DNA of 64,000 nt from Mycolicibacterium sp. P1-18 (GCF_008329535.1 NZ_NPKR01000006.1:186001-250000); one strand, 5' to 3'. Shown: positions 19,815 through 28,768, numbered from the stretch's first letter. Numbers and translations: made by a program. Notes: generated by a model from the letters alone, not told the origin.

Positions 19815-20585
19815 TCACGCCCTGAGGTAGTCCAGTTGGGCCTGCACGCTCCATTCGGCGTGCTCCCACAGCTTCTCGTCGACGTCGGTGTAGACCCGCT
19901 CGACGACCTGCCGGGCGGTGGCGTCCTCACCGAGCACCCGCAGCGCTTCGCGCACCTGGTTCAGCCGTTCCTCGCGATGAGCCAGATAGGTCGCCGTCAC
20001 CGCCTCCAGATCCTCGAGATCCGGTCCGTGGCCGGGCAGGACGACGCGGCCGCGCAGACCGTTCAGCCGTTTCAGCGACTCCAGGTAGTCGCGCAGGCTG
20101 CCGTCCTCGTTGTCGATGACGGTGGTGCCGCGGCCGAGCACCGTGTCCGCCGTCAGCACGGCATCCTCCAGCACGAACGACAGCGAGTCCGCGGTATGCC
20201 CGGGCGTGGCGAGCACCGTGATGCGGACGCCCGCGGCGTCGATCACCTCGCCGTCGGTCAGCGGACCGCCCAGCCCGCGCAGGAATCCGCTGCCGACCGA
20301 CCGCACGACGGCGCCGGTCCGGGCGACCAGCTTGTCGATCCCGTCGGTGTGGTCACCGTGCTTGTGACTGATCAGCACCAGCGGGATCTTGCCGAGCGCC
20401 GCGATGCGCTCGACGTGCGCGTCGTCGTCGGGACCCGGGTCGACGACGACCATCTCGTCGCTGCCCGGCCCCCGGAGCACCCAGGTGTTGGTGCCGTCCA
20501 GCGTCATCAGCCCGGGGTTGTCGCACAGCAGCACCGACGCCGTGTCGGTGACCCGGCGCAGCTGCCCGTAGGCGGGATGGGTCAC
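19815..20585 (-). CDS. Metallo-beta-lactamase-fold hydrolase, Rv3677c homologue
   Basis: 256 residues from GTG 20585. The metal-binding signature SHKHGDHTDG near residues 70-79, further ligands GHTADS near 133 and GHGP near 188, and an N-terminus (PGLMTLDGTNTWVL) typical of the LACTB2/glyoxalase II-like group. Cytoplasmic. The C-terminal helical part after residue 200 (HREERLNQVREAL, QVVERVY) also matches LACTB2-like proteins, some of which are ribonucleases or thioesterases; the substrate is unknown. It is preceded by the RidA-like gene through an unusual 26-bp duplication carrying its start signals. Confidence 0.88.
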   Translation of the reverse strand: MTHPAYGQLRRVTDTASVLLCDNPGLMTLDGTNTWVLRGPGSDEMVVVDPGPDDDAHVERIAALGKIPLVLISHKHGDHTDGIDKLVARTGAVVRSVGSGFLRGLGGPLTDGEVIDAAGVRITVLATPGHTADSLSFVLEDAVLTADTVLGRGTTVIDNEDGSLRDYLESLKRLNGLRGRVVLPGHGPDLEDLEAVTATYLAHREERLNQVREALRVLGEDATARQVVERVYTDVDEKLWEHAEWSVQAQLDYLRA

Positions 20586-20645
20586 GCGACCTCCGCCTGA
20601 CCGTCGCTCACGCGACCTCCGCCTGACCGTCGCTCACGCGACCTC
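20582..20645 (-). repeat. 26-bp tandem duplication with a ribosome binding site and start codon
   Basis: Two exact 26-bp copies (20582-20607, 20608-20633) are followed by a 12-bp partial third copy (20634-20645) that is the end of the RidA-like gene. Read on the minus strand each copy holds GGCGGAGG, then GTG overlapping TGA. The result is a chain: RidA stop, 9-codon frame MSDGQAEVA (20637-20608), the same frame again (20611-20582), then the MBL start at 20585, each joined by GTGA. Confidence 0.85.
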
Positions 20646-21089
20646 GACGATCAGCTCCACTTCCACCGGCGCGTTCAGCGGCAACTCCGACACCCCGACC
20701 GCCGAGCGGGCGTGCACGCCCGCGTCGCCGAAGACGTCACCGAGGAGCTGTGACGCCCCGTTGACCACGCCGGGCTGACCGTTGAAACCCGGTGCCGAGG
20801 CCACGAATCCGACCACCTTCACCACGCGGACCACCGAGTCGACGCCGACGAGGGCGTGGATCGCGGCCAGCGCGTTCAGCGCACACGTGCGCGCCAGATC
20901 CTTGGCGTCCTCGGCGGTGACCTCGGCGCCGACCTTGCCGGTCTGCGGCAGCTCGCCGCCGACCATCGGCAGCTGCCCCGAGGTGTAGACGAGGTTGCCC
21001 GTCTGCACGGCGGGCACGTAGGCGGCCAATGGTGCGACGACGGCCGGCAGTTCGAGGCCCAGTTCTGCCAACCGTTCCGAAATCGTCAC
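20634..21089 (-). CDS. RidA-family (YjgF/Rid) protein, Rv3678c homologue
   Basis: 151 residues from GTG 21089, overlapping the stop of the DUF4177 gene (GTGA). Rid-fold features: VYTSGQLPMV near 41-50 and the C-terminal VELIVEVA strand. Classical RidA enzymes use a C-terminal Arg to hydrolyse enamine/imine intermediates; here the equivalent region reads ARSAVGVSELPLNAPVEVE, so the protein belongs to the YjgH/Rid2-7-like group and need not be an imine deaminase. Cytoplasmic trimer expected. Second gene of the DUF4177-RidA-MBL operon. Confidence 0.85.
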   Translation of the reverse strand: MTISERLAELGLELPAVVAPLAAYVPAVQTGNLVYTSGQLPMVGGELPQTGKVGAEVTAEDAKDLARTCALNALAAIHALVGVDSVVRVVKVVGFVASAPGFNGQPGVVNGASQLLGDVFGDAGVHARSAVGVSELPLNAPVEVELIVEVA

Positions 21090-21247
21090 TTGGGCCGCTT
21101 CATGTACGCGACCAACTGCTCGCCCGTGGGCCCGGGAACGATGGAGACCAGCTCCCATCCGTCCTCGCCCCACTGGTCGAGGATCTGCTTGGTCGCATGG
21201 GTCAGGAGGGCCACCGTCACGTATTCCCACCGGGTCAATTCGCTCAT
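21086..21247 (-). CDS. Small DUF4177 protein, Rv3678A homologue
   Basis: 53 residues from ATG 21247: begins MSELTRWEYVTVALLTH and contains LDQWGEDGWELVSI, the DUF4177 signature, ending MKRPK. No signal peptide or membrane segment. Function unknown. It is the first gene of the DUF4177-RidA-MBL operon and is divergent from the first ArsA-like ATPase gene, with 48 bp between the starts. Confidence 0.88.
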   Translation of the reverse strand: MSELTRWEYVTVALLTHATKQILDQWGEDGWELVSIVPGPTGEQLVAYMKRPK

Positions 21248-21295
21248 GGGCCCGAGCTTATCGGTGCCTGTGCGTCCGATGGCTAGCATGCAGGA

Positions 21296-22342
21296 GTGAG
21301 CAACGATGTTCCCGATTCCAGCAGCCGTTCCGTTGGCTGGCCGTCCCGGATGAACAAGGCGCGACTGCACTTCGTGACCGGCAAGGGCGGCACGGGGAAG
21401 TCGACCATCGCCGCGTCGCTGGCGTTGGCCCTCGCGGCCGGCGGCCGCAAGGTCCTGCTCGTCGAGGTCGAGGGCCGCCAGGGCATCGCGCAACTCTTCG
21501 ACGTGCCTCCGCTGCCGTACGAGGAGGTGAAGATCGCGACCGCCGAGAGAGGCGGTCAGGTCAACGCGCTGGCCATCGACACCGAGGCGGCGTTCCTCGA
21601 GTACCTCGACATGTTCTACAACCTCGGCATCGCGGGCCGCGCCATGCGCCGCATCGGCGCCGTCGAGTTCGCGACGACGATCGCACCGGGCCTGCGCGAC
21701 GTGCTGCTGACCGGCAAGATCAAGGAAATCGTCGTGCGGTCCGAGAAGGAGCGCTCCAAGGGCTCGAAGGGCAAGCCGACGGGGTACGACGCCGTGGTGG
21801 TCGACTCGCCGCCGACGGGACGCATCGCCCGCTTCCTCGACGTCACCAAGGCCGTCTCGGATCTGGCCAAGGGCGGCCCCGTGCATTCGCAGGCCGACGG
21901 CGTGGTCAAGCTGCTGCACTCGGAGCTGACGGCCATCCACCTCGTCACCCTGCTGGAGGCCCTGCCCATCCAGGAGACCATGGAGGCCATCGACGAGCTC
22001 AAGGAGCTCGGGTTGCCGATCGGCAGCGTCATCGTCAACCGCAACATTCCCGCCTACCTCGACGCCGACGAGATCGCGAAGGCTGCCGAGGGCGACGTCG
22101 ACGCGGACGCGGTACGGGCGGGCCTCGCCAAGGCCGGAATCACGTTGAGCGACCCGGACTTCGCCGGCTTGCTCACCGAGACCATCCAGCACGCGACGCG
22201 CATCAGCGCGCGCGCGGAGAGTGCGGCACACCTCGACGAGGTCGACATTCCGCGACTGGAACTGCCCGCCATCTCCGACGGCGTCGACCTGGGCAGCCTG
22301 TACGAACTCGCCGAAGCACTCTCCCAGCAAGGCGTGCGATGA
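21296..22342 (+). CDS. bagA: ArsA/Get3-like ATPase, first of a pair (Rv3679, BagA)
   Basis: 348 residues from GTG 21296 (CAGGAG just upstream). A deviant Walker A, TGKGGTGKST near residues 28-37, and VVVDSPPTGR near 168-177 (switch II) identify the SIMIBI/ArsA family. It lacks the metal-binding Cys set of arsenite pumps. The M. tuberculosis pair has been named BagA/BagB as bacterial Get3 homologues. The two subunits presumably form a heterodimer coupling ATP hydrolysis to handling of a hydrophobic client. The second ATPase gene follows after 31 bp. Confidence 0.9.
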   Translation: MSNDVPDSSSRSVGWPSRMNKARLHFVTGKGGTGKSTIAASLALALAAGGRKVLLVEVEGRQGIAQLFDVPPLPYEEVKIATAERGGQVNALAIDTEAAFLEYLDMFYNLGIAGRAMRRIGAVEFATTIAPGLRDVLLTGKIKEIVVRSEKERSKGSKGKPTGYDAVVVDSPPTGRIARFLDVTKAVSDLAKGGPVHSQADGVVKLLHSELTAIHLVTLLEALPIQETMEAIDELKELGLPIGSVIVNRNIPAYLDADEIAKAAEGDVDADAVRAGLAKAGITLSDPDFAGLLTETIQHATRISARAESAAHLDEVDIPRLELPAISDGVDLGSLYELAEALSQQGVR

Positions 22343-22373
22343 GCGCCAGCGAAGACCACCAGGAGTTCCAGCG

Positions 22374-23501
22374 ATGAGCACCACACCCGCCGCCCTCGAC
22401 CTGCGCTCCATCCTGACGGATCGCTCCAACCGCGTCGTAGTGTGTTGCGGCGCAGGCGGTGTCGGCAAGACGACCACCGCGGCAGCCATGGCCCTGCGGG
22501 CCGCGGAGTACGGCCGCACCGTCGTCGTCCTGACCATCGACCCGGCCAAGCGCCTCGCGCAGGCCCTGGGCATCAAGGACCTCGGCAACACGCCGCAGCG
22601 CGTCCCACTGGCTCCCGAGGTGACCGGCGAGTTGCACGCGATGATGCTCGACATGCGTCGCACGTTCGACGAGATGGTCATCCAGTACTCCGGCGGTGAC
22701 CGCGCGGAGGCGATTCTGGAGAACCAGTTCTACCAAACCGTCGCCACGTCGCTCGCGGGCACGCAGGAGTACATGGCCATGGAGAAGCTCGGCCAGCTGC
22801 TCGGCGAGGACAAGTGGGATCTGGTCGTCGTCGACACTCCCCCGTCGCGCAACGCGCTCGACTTCCTGGATGCGCCCAAGCGCCTCGGCAGCTTCATGGA
22901 CAGCCGGCTGTGGCGCCTGCTGCTGGCACCCGGCCGGGGCATCGGCAAGCTGGTGACCGGCGCGGTGGGCTTGGCCATGAAGGCGCTCTCGACCGTGCTG
23001 GGCTCTCAAATGCTGTCCGACGCAGCCGGATTCGTCCAGGCTCTGGACTCGACGTTCAGCGGCTTCCGCGAGAAGGCCGACCGCACCTACGAATTGCTGA
23101 AGCGCCGGGGCACCCAGTTCGTCGTCGTCTCGGCGGCCGAACCCGACGCGTTGCGGGAGGCGTCCTTCTTCGTCGACCGCCTGTCGAGTGAGAAGATGCC
23201 GCTCGCCGGCCTCATCCTCAACCGCACGCACCCCACGCTGTGCGACCTGCAGACCGACAAGGCCAGGGAGGCGGCCGACCAGCTCGCCGCCGACGGGCAG
23301 TCCGACGGCTTGGCGGCGGCGGTGCTGCGCGTGCACGCCGATCGGGCGCAGACCGCGAAGCGGGAAGTACGACTGCTGTCGCGTTTCACCGGCGCCAACC
23401 CCCAGGTGGCGATCGTCGGCGTGCCTTCGCTGCCGTTCGACGTGTCGGATCTGGAGGCGCTACGCGCGATCGCCGATCAGATCACCGGCGAAATGGAGTG
23501 A
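22374..23501 (+). CDS. bagB: ArsA/Get3-like ATPase, second of a pair (Rv3680, BagB)
   Basis: 375 residues from ATG 22374. Walker A GAGGVGKTTTA near 26-36, VVVDTPPSRNALDFLDAP near 150-167, and a long alpha-helical insertion (about 175-240: SFMDSRLWRLLLAPGRGIG, LVTGAVGLAMKAL) in the position of the Get3 client-binding helices. This insertion is missing in the first ATPase, so the heterodimer would have one client-binding arm. Genes for WhiB4 and PonA2 follow, as in M. tuberculosis. Confidence 0.9.
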   Translation: MSTTPAALDLRSILTDRSNRVVVCCGAGGVGKTTTAAAMALRAAEYGRTVVVLTIDPAKRLAQALGIKDLGNTPQRVPLAPEVTGELHAMMLDMRRTFDEMVIQYSGGDRAEAILENQFYQTVATSLAGTQEYMAMEKLGQLLGEDKWDLVVVDTPPSRNALDFLDAPKRLGSFMDSRLWRLLLAPGRGIGKLVTGAVGLAMKALSTVLGSQMLSDAAGFVQALDSTFSGFREKADRTYELLKRRGTQFVVVSAAEPDALREASFFVDRLSSEKMPLAGLILNRTHPTLCDLQTDKAREAADQLAADGQSDGLAAAVLRVHADRAQTAKREVRLLSRFTGANPQVAIVGVPSLPFDVSDLEALRAIADQITGEME

Positions 23502-23511
23502 GCCGGACGGC

Positions 23512-23871
23512 TCAGACGGCGCTACGGTGCTTGCGCTGGGCGGCGAAGAACTCGGCCCAGGACACGACCTCGGGGTGCTGCTTGAGCAACGCCCGGCGCT
23601 GACGCTCGGTCATGCCACCCCAGACGCCGAACTCCACGCGGTTGTCCAGGGCGTCGGCGCCGCACTCGGAGATGACGGGGCAGTGACGGCAAATGACGGC
23701 CGCCTTGCGCTGCGCGGCACCGCGGACGAACAACTCGTCGGGGTCGGCCTGGCGGCATCGAGCCTGGGATACCCACGCGATGCGCGCCTCGGCTTCGGCG
23801 CTTTGCACCACCACGCCGTTTACTGGGGAAGTCATGACAGTTCTGCGCGCCGCGGGCCGGATTCCTGACAC
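23512..23871 (-). CDS. whiB4: WhiB-family iron-sulfur redox regulator WhiB4
   Basis: 119 residues from GTG 23871, chosen because it gives the SGIRPAARRT N-terminus of mycobacterial WhiB4. The four cluster ligands are present: Cys in QARCRQ near 35, then CRHC near 57-60 and SEC near 66. The WhiB turn GVWGGMTERQRR near 79-90 and a basic C-terminal tail for DNA binding follow. WhiB4 (Rv3681c) holds an oxygen-sensitive 4Fe-4S cluster and regulates the antioxidant response. Divergent from ponA2 across 280 bp that hold both promoters. Confidence 0.95.
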   Translation of the reverse strand: MSGIRPAARRTVMTSPVNGVVVQSAEAEARIAWVSQARCRQADPDELFVRGAAQRKAAVICRHCPVISECGADALDNRVEFGVWGGMTERQRRALLKQHPEVVSWAEFFAAQRKHRSAV

Positions 23872-24151
23872 CAGCGATCCCTTCGTCCAGCCGCCCCCTG
23901 CGACGGCGCACCTCGGTGTAGAACGCCATTGCGATCTACGCCACATTGCGATTGGGAGTGTTACCTAGATCGCACTGTCAGTCAAAGCTAGGTGGTCAGG
24001 GGGGTTTTGCGCAACAGCTAAATCACGAATTTTTGGGACGACCGTGCCGTGATGCGTCCTCACCTACGATTTGCGGTTGCGCAGTGCGTGCTCGTGGGGT
24101 TACAAGACCCGCTGCGGTGCTGGTAAGGATCGGTCTCGCTACTCTGTAGCC

Positions 24152-26551
24152 ATGTCCGACCGATCGCAGGCGACGCCGCCGCCGCGGCGCGCGCCCGCCG
24201 CGGTCACGCTCATCAAGCTCGCCTGGTGCATATTGCTGGCCAGCGTCGTCGCCGCAGGCCTGATGTTTCCCGTGGTCGGTGGCTTCGGGTTGATGTCCAA
24301 CCGCGCCTCCGACGTCGTCGCCAACGGGTCCGCCCAGCTGGTGGAAGGCGAGGTCCCGGCCGTGTCGACGATGGTCGACGCCCGGGGCAACCCACTCGCG
24401 TGGCTGTACTCCCAGCGCCGGTTCGAAGTGCGCAGCGACCAGATCGCCAACTCGATGAAGCTGGCCATCGTCTCCATCGAGGACAAGCGGTTCGCCGAGC
24501 ACAACGGCGTCGACTGGAAGGGCACGCTCACGGGCCTGTCCGGGTACGTCACCGGCGCGGCCGACACCCGCGGCGGCTCCACGCTCGAGCAGCAGTACGT
24601 CAAGAATTACCAATTGCTGGTGATCGCGCAGACCGACGCCGAGAAGCGCGCCGCGATCGAGACCACGCCCGCCCGCAAACTGCGTGAGATCCGCATGGCG
24701 CTGACGTTGGACAAGACGTTCACCAAGTCGGAGATCCTGACGCGGTATCTGAACCTGGTGTCCTTCGGCAACGGCGCGTTCGGCGTGCAGGACGCCGCGC
24801 AGACCTACTTCGGCGTCGACGCCTCTGCGCTGAACTGGCAGCAGGCGGCCCTCCTGGCCGGCATGGTCCAGTCCACCAGCGCCCTGAATCCCTACACCAA
24901 CCCCGAGGGCGCGCTGGAGCGTCGGAACGTGGTGCTCGACACCATGATCGACAACGTGCCGCAGGAGGCCGACGCGCTGCGCGCGGCGAAGCAGGAGCCA
25001 CTCGGCGTACTCCCACAGCCCAACGAGCTGCCCCGCGGCTGCATCGCCGCCGGCGACCGTGCCTTCTTCTGCGACTACGTGCTCGACTACCTCGCCCGCG
25101 CGGGGATCAGCAAGGAGCAGGTCGCCAAGGGCGGCTATCTGATCAAGACCACCCTGGATCCCGACATCCAGAATTCGGTGAAGTCGTCCATCGACGGTCT
25201 GGCCGCCCCCGACCTCGACGGCGTCGCCAGCGTGATGAACGTCATCAGGCCCGGCAAGGACAGCCACCCCATCGTGGCGATGGCGTCCAACCGCACCTAC
25301 GGGCTGAACAGCGACGCCGGGGAGACCATGCAACCCCAGCCGTTCTCGCTGGTGGGTGACGGCGCGGGATCCATCTTCAAGGTGTTCACCACCTCGGCCG
25401 CGCTGGAGATGGGCATGGGCATCAACGCCCAGCTCGACGCACCGGGCCGGTTCGAGGCCAAGGGGCTCGGCAGCGGCGGCGCGAAGGGGTGCCCGCCGGC
25501 CACGTGGTGCGTCCAGAACGACGGCAGCTACCGCGGCGCCATCAGCGTCACCGACGCGCTGGCGACCTCGCCCAACACCGCGTTCGCCAAGCTCATCTCG
25601 CAGGTCGGGGTGCAGCGCACCGTCGACATGGCGGTCAAGCTCGGCCTGCGCTCCTACGCGCTGCCCGGCACGGCCCGCGCCTACGATCCCGACAGCAACG
25701 AGAGCCTGGCCGACTTCGTGAAGCGGCAGAATCTGGGCTCGTTCACCCTCGGCCCCATCGAGGTCAACCCGCTGGAGCTGTCCAACGTCGCCGCCACGCT
25801 CGCCTCCGGGGGAACGTGGTGCCCGCCCAACCCGATCGACAAGATCTACGACCGCAACGGCAAGGACGTCTCCGTCACCACGGAGACCTGTGAGCAGGTC
25901 GTACCCGAAGGGCTGGCCAACACCCTCGCCAATGCGATGAGCAAGGACGACCAGAGCGGGACCGCCGCCAGCGCGGCCAACTCGGCCGGCTGGTCGCTGC
26001 CGGTGTCGGGCAAGACCGGCACCACGGAGGCGCACCGGTCGTCGGGGTTCTTCGGGTTCACCAACGCCTTCGCGGCGGCGAACTACATCTACGACGACTC
26101 GTCCTCGCCGTCGGACCTGTGCTCGTTCCCGTTGCGGCAGTGCGGCTCGGGCAACCTGTACGGCGGCAACGAGCCTGCGCGCACCTGGTTCACCGCGATG
26201 AAGCAGTTCACCCCCGACGACGTGGCGCTGCCGCCCACCGATCCGCGCTACGTCGACGGCGCCCCGGGTTCGAAGGTGCCCAGCGTGGCGGGCATGACGC
26301 AGGACCTGGCGCGGCAACGACTCAAGGACGCCGGCTTCCAGGTCGCCGATCAGGCGACCCCGGTCGGCAGCGGCTCGCCGGCGGGTTCGGTCGTCGGCAC
26401 GTCCCCGGCCGGTCAGACGGTCCCGGGGTCGATCATCACGATCCAGATCAGCAACGGCATCGCGCCTGCCCCGCCGCCCCGCCGCCGGGGTTCCCGTTCG
26501 ACCCGAACGATCCGAACGCGATTCCCGCGCCGGTGGGTTCGACGGTCGTGA
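24152..26551 (+). CDS. ponA2: Bifunctional penicillin-binding protein PonA2 (PBP1), 3' end probably frameshifted
   Basis: 799 residues from ATG 24152. A membrane helix (about 22-46), a GT51 glycosyltransferase domain with the catalytic Glu in SIEDKRFAEHNGVDW near 108-122, and a transpeptidase domain with SIFK near 407, SPN near 473 and KTGTTEA near 620; then one PASTA domain (PSVAGMTQDLARQRLKDAG near 709-727). It polymerises and cross-links peptidoglycan and is important under stress. After GIAPAP the frame turns Arg-rich and stops at 26551, whereas the neighbouring frame continues as a Pro-rich tail to TAA 26616. A one-base deletion near 26475-26490 would explain this. Confidence 0.93.
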   Translation: MSDRSQATPPPRRAPAAVTLIKLAWCILLASVVAAGLMFPVVGGFGLMSNRASDVVANGSAQLVEGEVPAVSTMVDARGNPLAWLYSQRRFEVRSDQIANSMKLAIVSIEDKRFAEHNGVDWKGTLTGLSGYVTGAADTRGGSTLEQQYVKNYQLLVIAQTDAEKRAAIETTPARKLREIRMALTLDKTFTKSEILTRYLNLVSFGNGAFGVQDAAQTYFGVDASALNWQQAALLAGMVQSTSALNPYTNPEGALERRNVVLDTMIDNVPQEADALRAAKQEPLGVLPQPNELPRGCIAAGDRAFFCDYVLDYLARAGISKEQVAKGGYLIKTTLDPDIQNSVKSSIDGLAAPDLDGVASVMNVIRPGKDSHPIVAMASNRTYGLNSDAGETMQPQPFSLVGDGAGSIFKVFTTSAALEMGMGINAQLDAPGRFEAKGLGSGGAKGCPPATWCVQNDGSYRGAISVTDALATSPNTAFAKLISQVGVQRTVDMAVKLGLRSYALPGTARAYDPDSNESLADFVKRQNLGSFTLGPIEVNPLELSNVAATLASGGTWCPPNPIDKIYDRNGKDVSVTTETCEQVVPEGLANTLANAMSKDDQSGTAASAANSAGWSLPVSGKTGTTEAHRSSGFFGFTNAFAAANYIYDDSSSPSDLCSFPLRQCGSGNLYGGNEPARTWFTAMKQFTPDDVALPPTDPRYVDGAPGSKVPSVAGMTQDLARQRLKDAGFQVADQATPVGSGSPAGSVVGTSPAGQTVPGSIITIQISNGIAPAPPPRRRGSRSTRTIRTRFPRRWVRRS

Positions 26552-26687
26552 TGATCCCCGGTCTGCCGCCCATCACGGTTCCGGTGCTGGGACCACCACC
26601 ACCGCCTCCGCCGTAACCGTCCGCGGGGCCGACGATCCGGCGCCCGGAGAGGCAGTGGCCGTCAGGATGTGGCAGTAGGCTGCACCC

Positions 26688-27659
26688 ATGCTCGCCCGTT
26701 CGACGGTTCTGAAGACTCCCGCCACCCTGGCCGGCTCGCTGGCCGCCGGATCACTGGCCGCGGGCATCGCCTATGCCACGTTGATCGAACGCAACGCGTT
26801 CGTCGTGCGGGAGACGACGATGCCGGTGCTGACGCCGGGGTCCGCCCCGCTTCGCGTGCTGCACCTGAGCGACCTCCACATGACGCCGCGGCAGCGTCGC
26901 AAGCAGGAGTGGATCCGCGAGCTCGCCGGGTGGGAGCCCGACCTCGTCATCAACACCGGTGACAACCTGTCGCACCCCAAGGCCGTGCCGTCGGTGGTCC
27001 AGGCACTGGGTGACCTGCTGTCCGTGCCGGGGTTGTTCGTCTTCGGGAGCAACGACTACTTCGGCCCGTCGCCGAAGAATCCGACGAACTACCTGTTCAA
27101 GAAGTCGCATCGCGTCACCGGTGAGCCGCTGCCGTGGCAGGACCTGCGCGCGGCGTTCACCGAGCGCGGCTGGCTGGACATGACGCACACCCGTCGCGAG
27201 ATCGAGGTCAAGGGTCAGCTCGTCGCGGCCGCCGGCGTGGACGACCCGCACCTGTCCCGCGACCGCTACGACACCGTCGCCGGCCCGGCGAGCCCGGCGG
27301 CGAACCTGACCCTCGGCCTGACCCACGCGCCGTACACGCGGGTGCTCGACCGGTTCGCGGCCGACGGCTATCAGCTGGTGCTGGCCGGGCACACCCACGG
27401 TGGCCAGATGTGCGTGCCGTTCAAGGGCGCGCTGGTGACCAACTGCGATCTCGACCCGTCGCGGGCCAAGGGTCCGTCGCGGTGGGGCGCTCACATGCAG
27501 TTGCACGTCTCCGCCGGTCTGGGCACGTCGCCGTATGCGCCGTACCGGTTCTGCTGCCGGCCGGAGGCCACCCTGCTGACGCTGGTCGCCGCGCCGACGG
27601 GCGGGGGCAGCCTCGGCAGCCGGGTCAGCGTGTCGCACCCGACCGTATCGGCGCGTTGA
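26688..27659 (+). CDS. Metallophosphoesterase, membrane-anchored (Rv3683 homologue)
   Basis: 323 residues from ATG 26688. An N-terminal helix (GSLAAGSLAAGIAYATL, about 16-32) is a likely anchor. The calcineurin-like metal site is complete: LSDLHM near 64-69, NTGDN near 89-93, GSND near 121-124, a His in LTHAP near 208, and GHTHGGQ near 233-239. This set fits the YkuE/Rv3683 group of membrane-associated phosphoesterases. Substrate unknown; some relatives act on lipid A-like or UDP-linked lipids. The stop overlaps the TTG start of the next gene (TTGA). Confidence 0.9.
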   Translation: MLARSTVLKTPATLAGSLAAGSLAAGIAYATLIERNAFVVRETTMPVLTPGSAPLRVLHLSDLHMTPRQRRKQEWIRELAGWEPDLVINTGDNLSHPKAVPSVVQALGDLLSVPGLFVFGSNDYFGPSPKNPTNYLFKKSHRVTGEPLPWQDLRAAFTERGWLDMTHTRREIEVKGQLVAAAGVDDPHLSRDRYDTVAGPASPAANLTLGLTHAPYTRVLDRFAADGYQLVLAGHTHGGQMCVPFKGALVTNCDLDPSRAKGPSRWGAHMQLHVSAGLGTSPYAPYRFCCRPEATLLTLVAAPTGGGSLGSRVSVSHPTVSAR

Positions 27660-28768
27660 CCGACCGCGACTCCGTCGCCGTTCGCCGCCATCCGCGCGCC
27701 TGGGTGGACGACGCGATCCGACTGATCGAGGCCGACGCGAGGCGTAGCGCGGACACCCATCTGCTGCGGTACCCGTTGCCCTCGGCGTGGTGTGACGGCA
27801 AGGACGGCGTGAACGTCCAGCTGTATCTGAAGGACGAGACGACCCACGTCACCGGCAGTCTGAAGCACCGGCTGGCGCGGTCGTTGTTCCTGTACGCGCT
27901 GTGCAACGGCTGGGTTGGCCAGGACACCACGATCATCGAGGCGTCGTCCGGGTCGACGGCGGTGTCCGAGGCCTACTTCGCGGCGATGCTGCGGTTGCCG
28001 TTCATCGCGGTCATGCCGTCGTCGACCAGTGCCGCGAAGATCCGGCTGATCGAATCGCAGGGTGGCCGTTGCCATTTCGTCGCGCAGTCCGGCGAGGTGT
28101 ACGCCGAGGCGGAGCGCCTCGCGAAGGAGACCGGTGGGCACTACCTCGACCAGTTCACCAACGCCGAGCGGGCCACCGACTGGCGCGGGAACAACAACAT
28201 CGCCGAGTCGATCTTCGACCAGATGCACGAGGAGCGCTTCCCGATTCCGGACTGGGTGGTCGTCGGGGCGGGGACCGGCGGCACCAGCGCGACCATCGGC
28301 CGCTACCTGCGCTACCGACGGCACGACACGATGTTGTGCGTGGTCGACCCGCAGAACTCGGCGTTCTTCCCGTCCTACGCCCAGGGGCGGCGCGACGTGG
28401 TCGGAACTTCCTCGCGCATCGAGGGAATCGGGCGACCCCGGGTCGAACCGTCGTTCCTGCCGGACGTGATCGACCGCATGATGGTGGTGCCCGACGCGTC
28501 GTCGGTGGCTGCCGCCCACCACGTCAGCGACGTCTTGGGCCGCAAGGTGGGACCGTCCACGGGAACCAACGTGTGGGGGGCGTTCACGCTGCTCGCCGAG
28601 ATGATCTCAGCGGGACGAAGCGGCTCGGTGGTAACGCTGCTCTGCGACGCAGGTGAGCGCTACGCCGACACCTACTTCGACTCGGAGTGGCTCACCAGCC
28701 AGGGGCTGGACCCCGCGGCGTCGGCGTCGGTGCTCCAGGAATTCGAGCGTTCGGGCCGCTGGGTCTGA
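27656..28768 (+). CDS. PLP-dependent cysteine synthase/lyase family protein, Rv3684 homologue
   Basis: 370 residues from TTG 27656, coupled to the phosphoesterase gene. Fold-type II PLP enzyme: the Schiff-base Lys is in THVTGSLKHR near 64-73, SSGSTAVSEA near 99-108 contacts the substrate carboxylate, and GAGTGGTSA near 203-211 binds the PLP phosphate. Relatives act as cysteine synthases, cystathionine beta-synthases or L-cysteine desulfhydrases (Cds1 in M. tuberculosis is Rv3684). Residues around the active site are those of that group, so release of H2S from cysteine is plausible. No sulfur-pathway genes adjoin it. Confidence 0.88.
   Translation: MTDRDSVAVRRHPRAWVDDAIRLIEADARRSADTHLLRYPLPSAWCDGKDGVNVQLYLKDETTHVTGSLKHRLARSLFLYALCNGWVGQDTTIIEASSGSTAVSEAYFAAMLRLPFIAVMPSSTSAAKIRLIESQGGRCHFVAQSGEVYAEAERLAKETGGHYLDQFTNAERATDWRGNNNIAESIFDQMHEERFPIPDWVVVGAGTGGTSATIGRYLRYRRHDTMLCVVDPQNSAFFPSYAQGRRDVVGTSSRIEGIGRPRVEPSFLPDVIDRMMVVPDASSVAAAHHVSDVLGRKVGPSTGTNVWGAFTLLAEMISAGRSGSVVTLLCDAGERYADTYFDSEWLTSQGLDPAASASVLQEFERSGRWV

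Noticed and set aside
21086..22681. 531-codon open frame antisense to the ArsA-like gene
   Set aside because: Only the last 53 codons (DUF4177) are sensible; the rest is high-GC antisense of two conserved ATPase genes.
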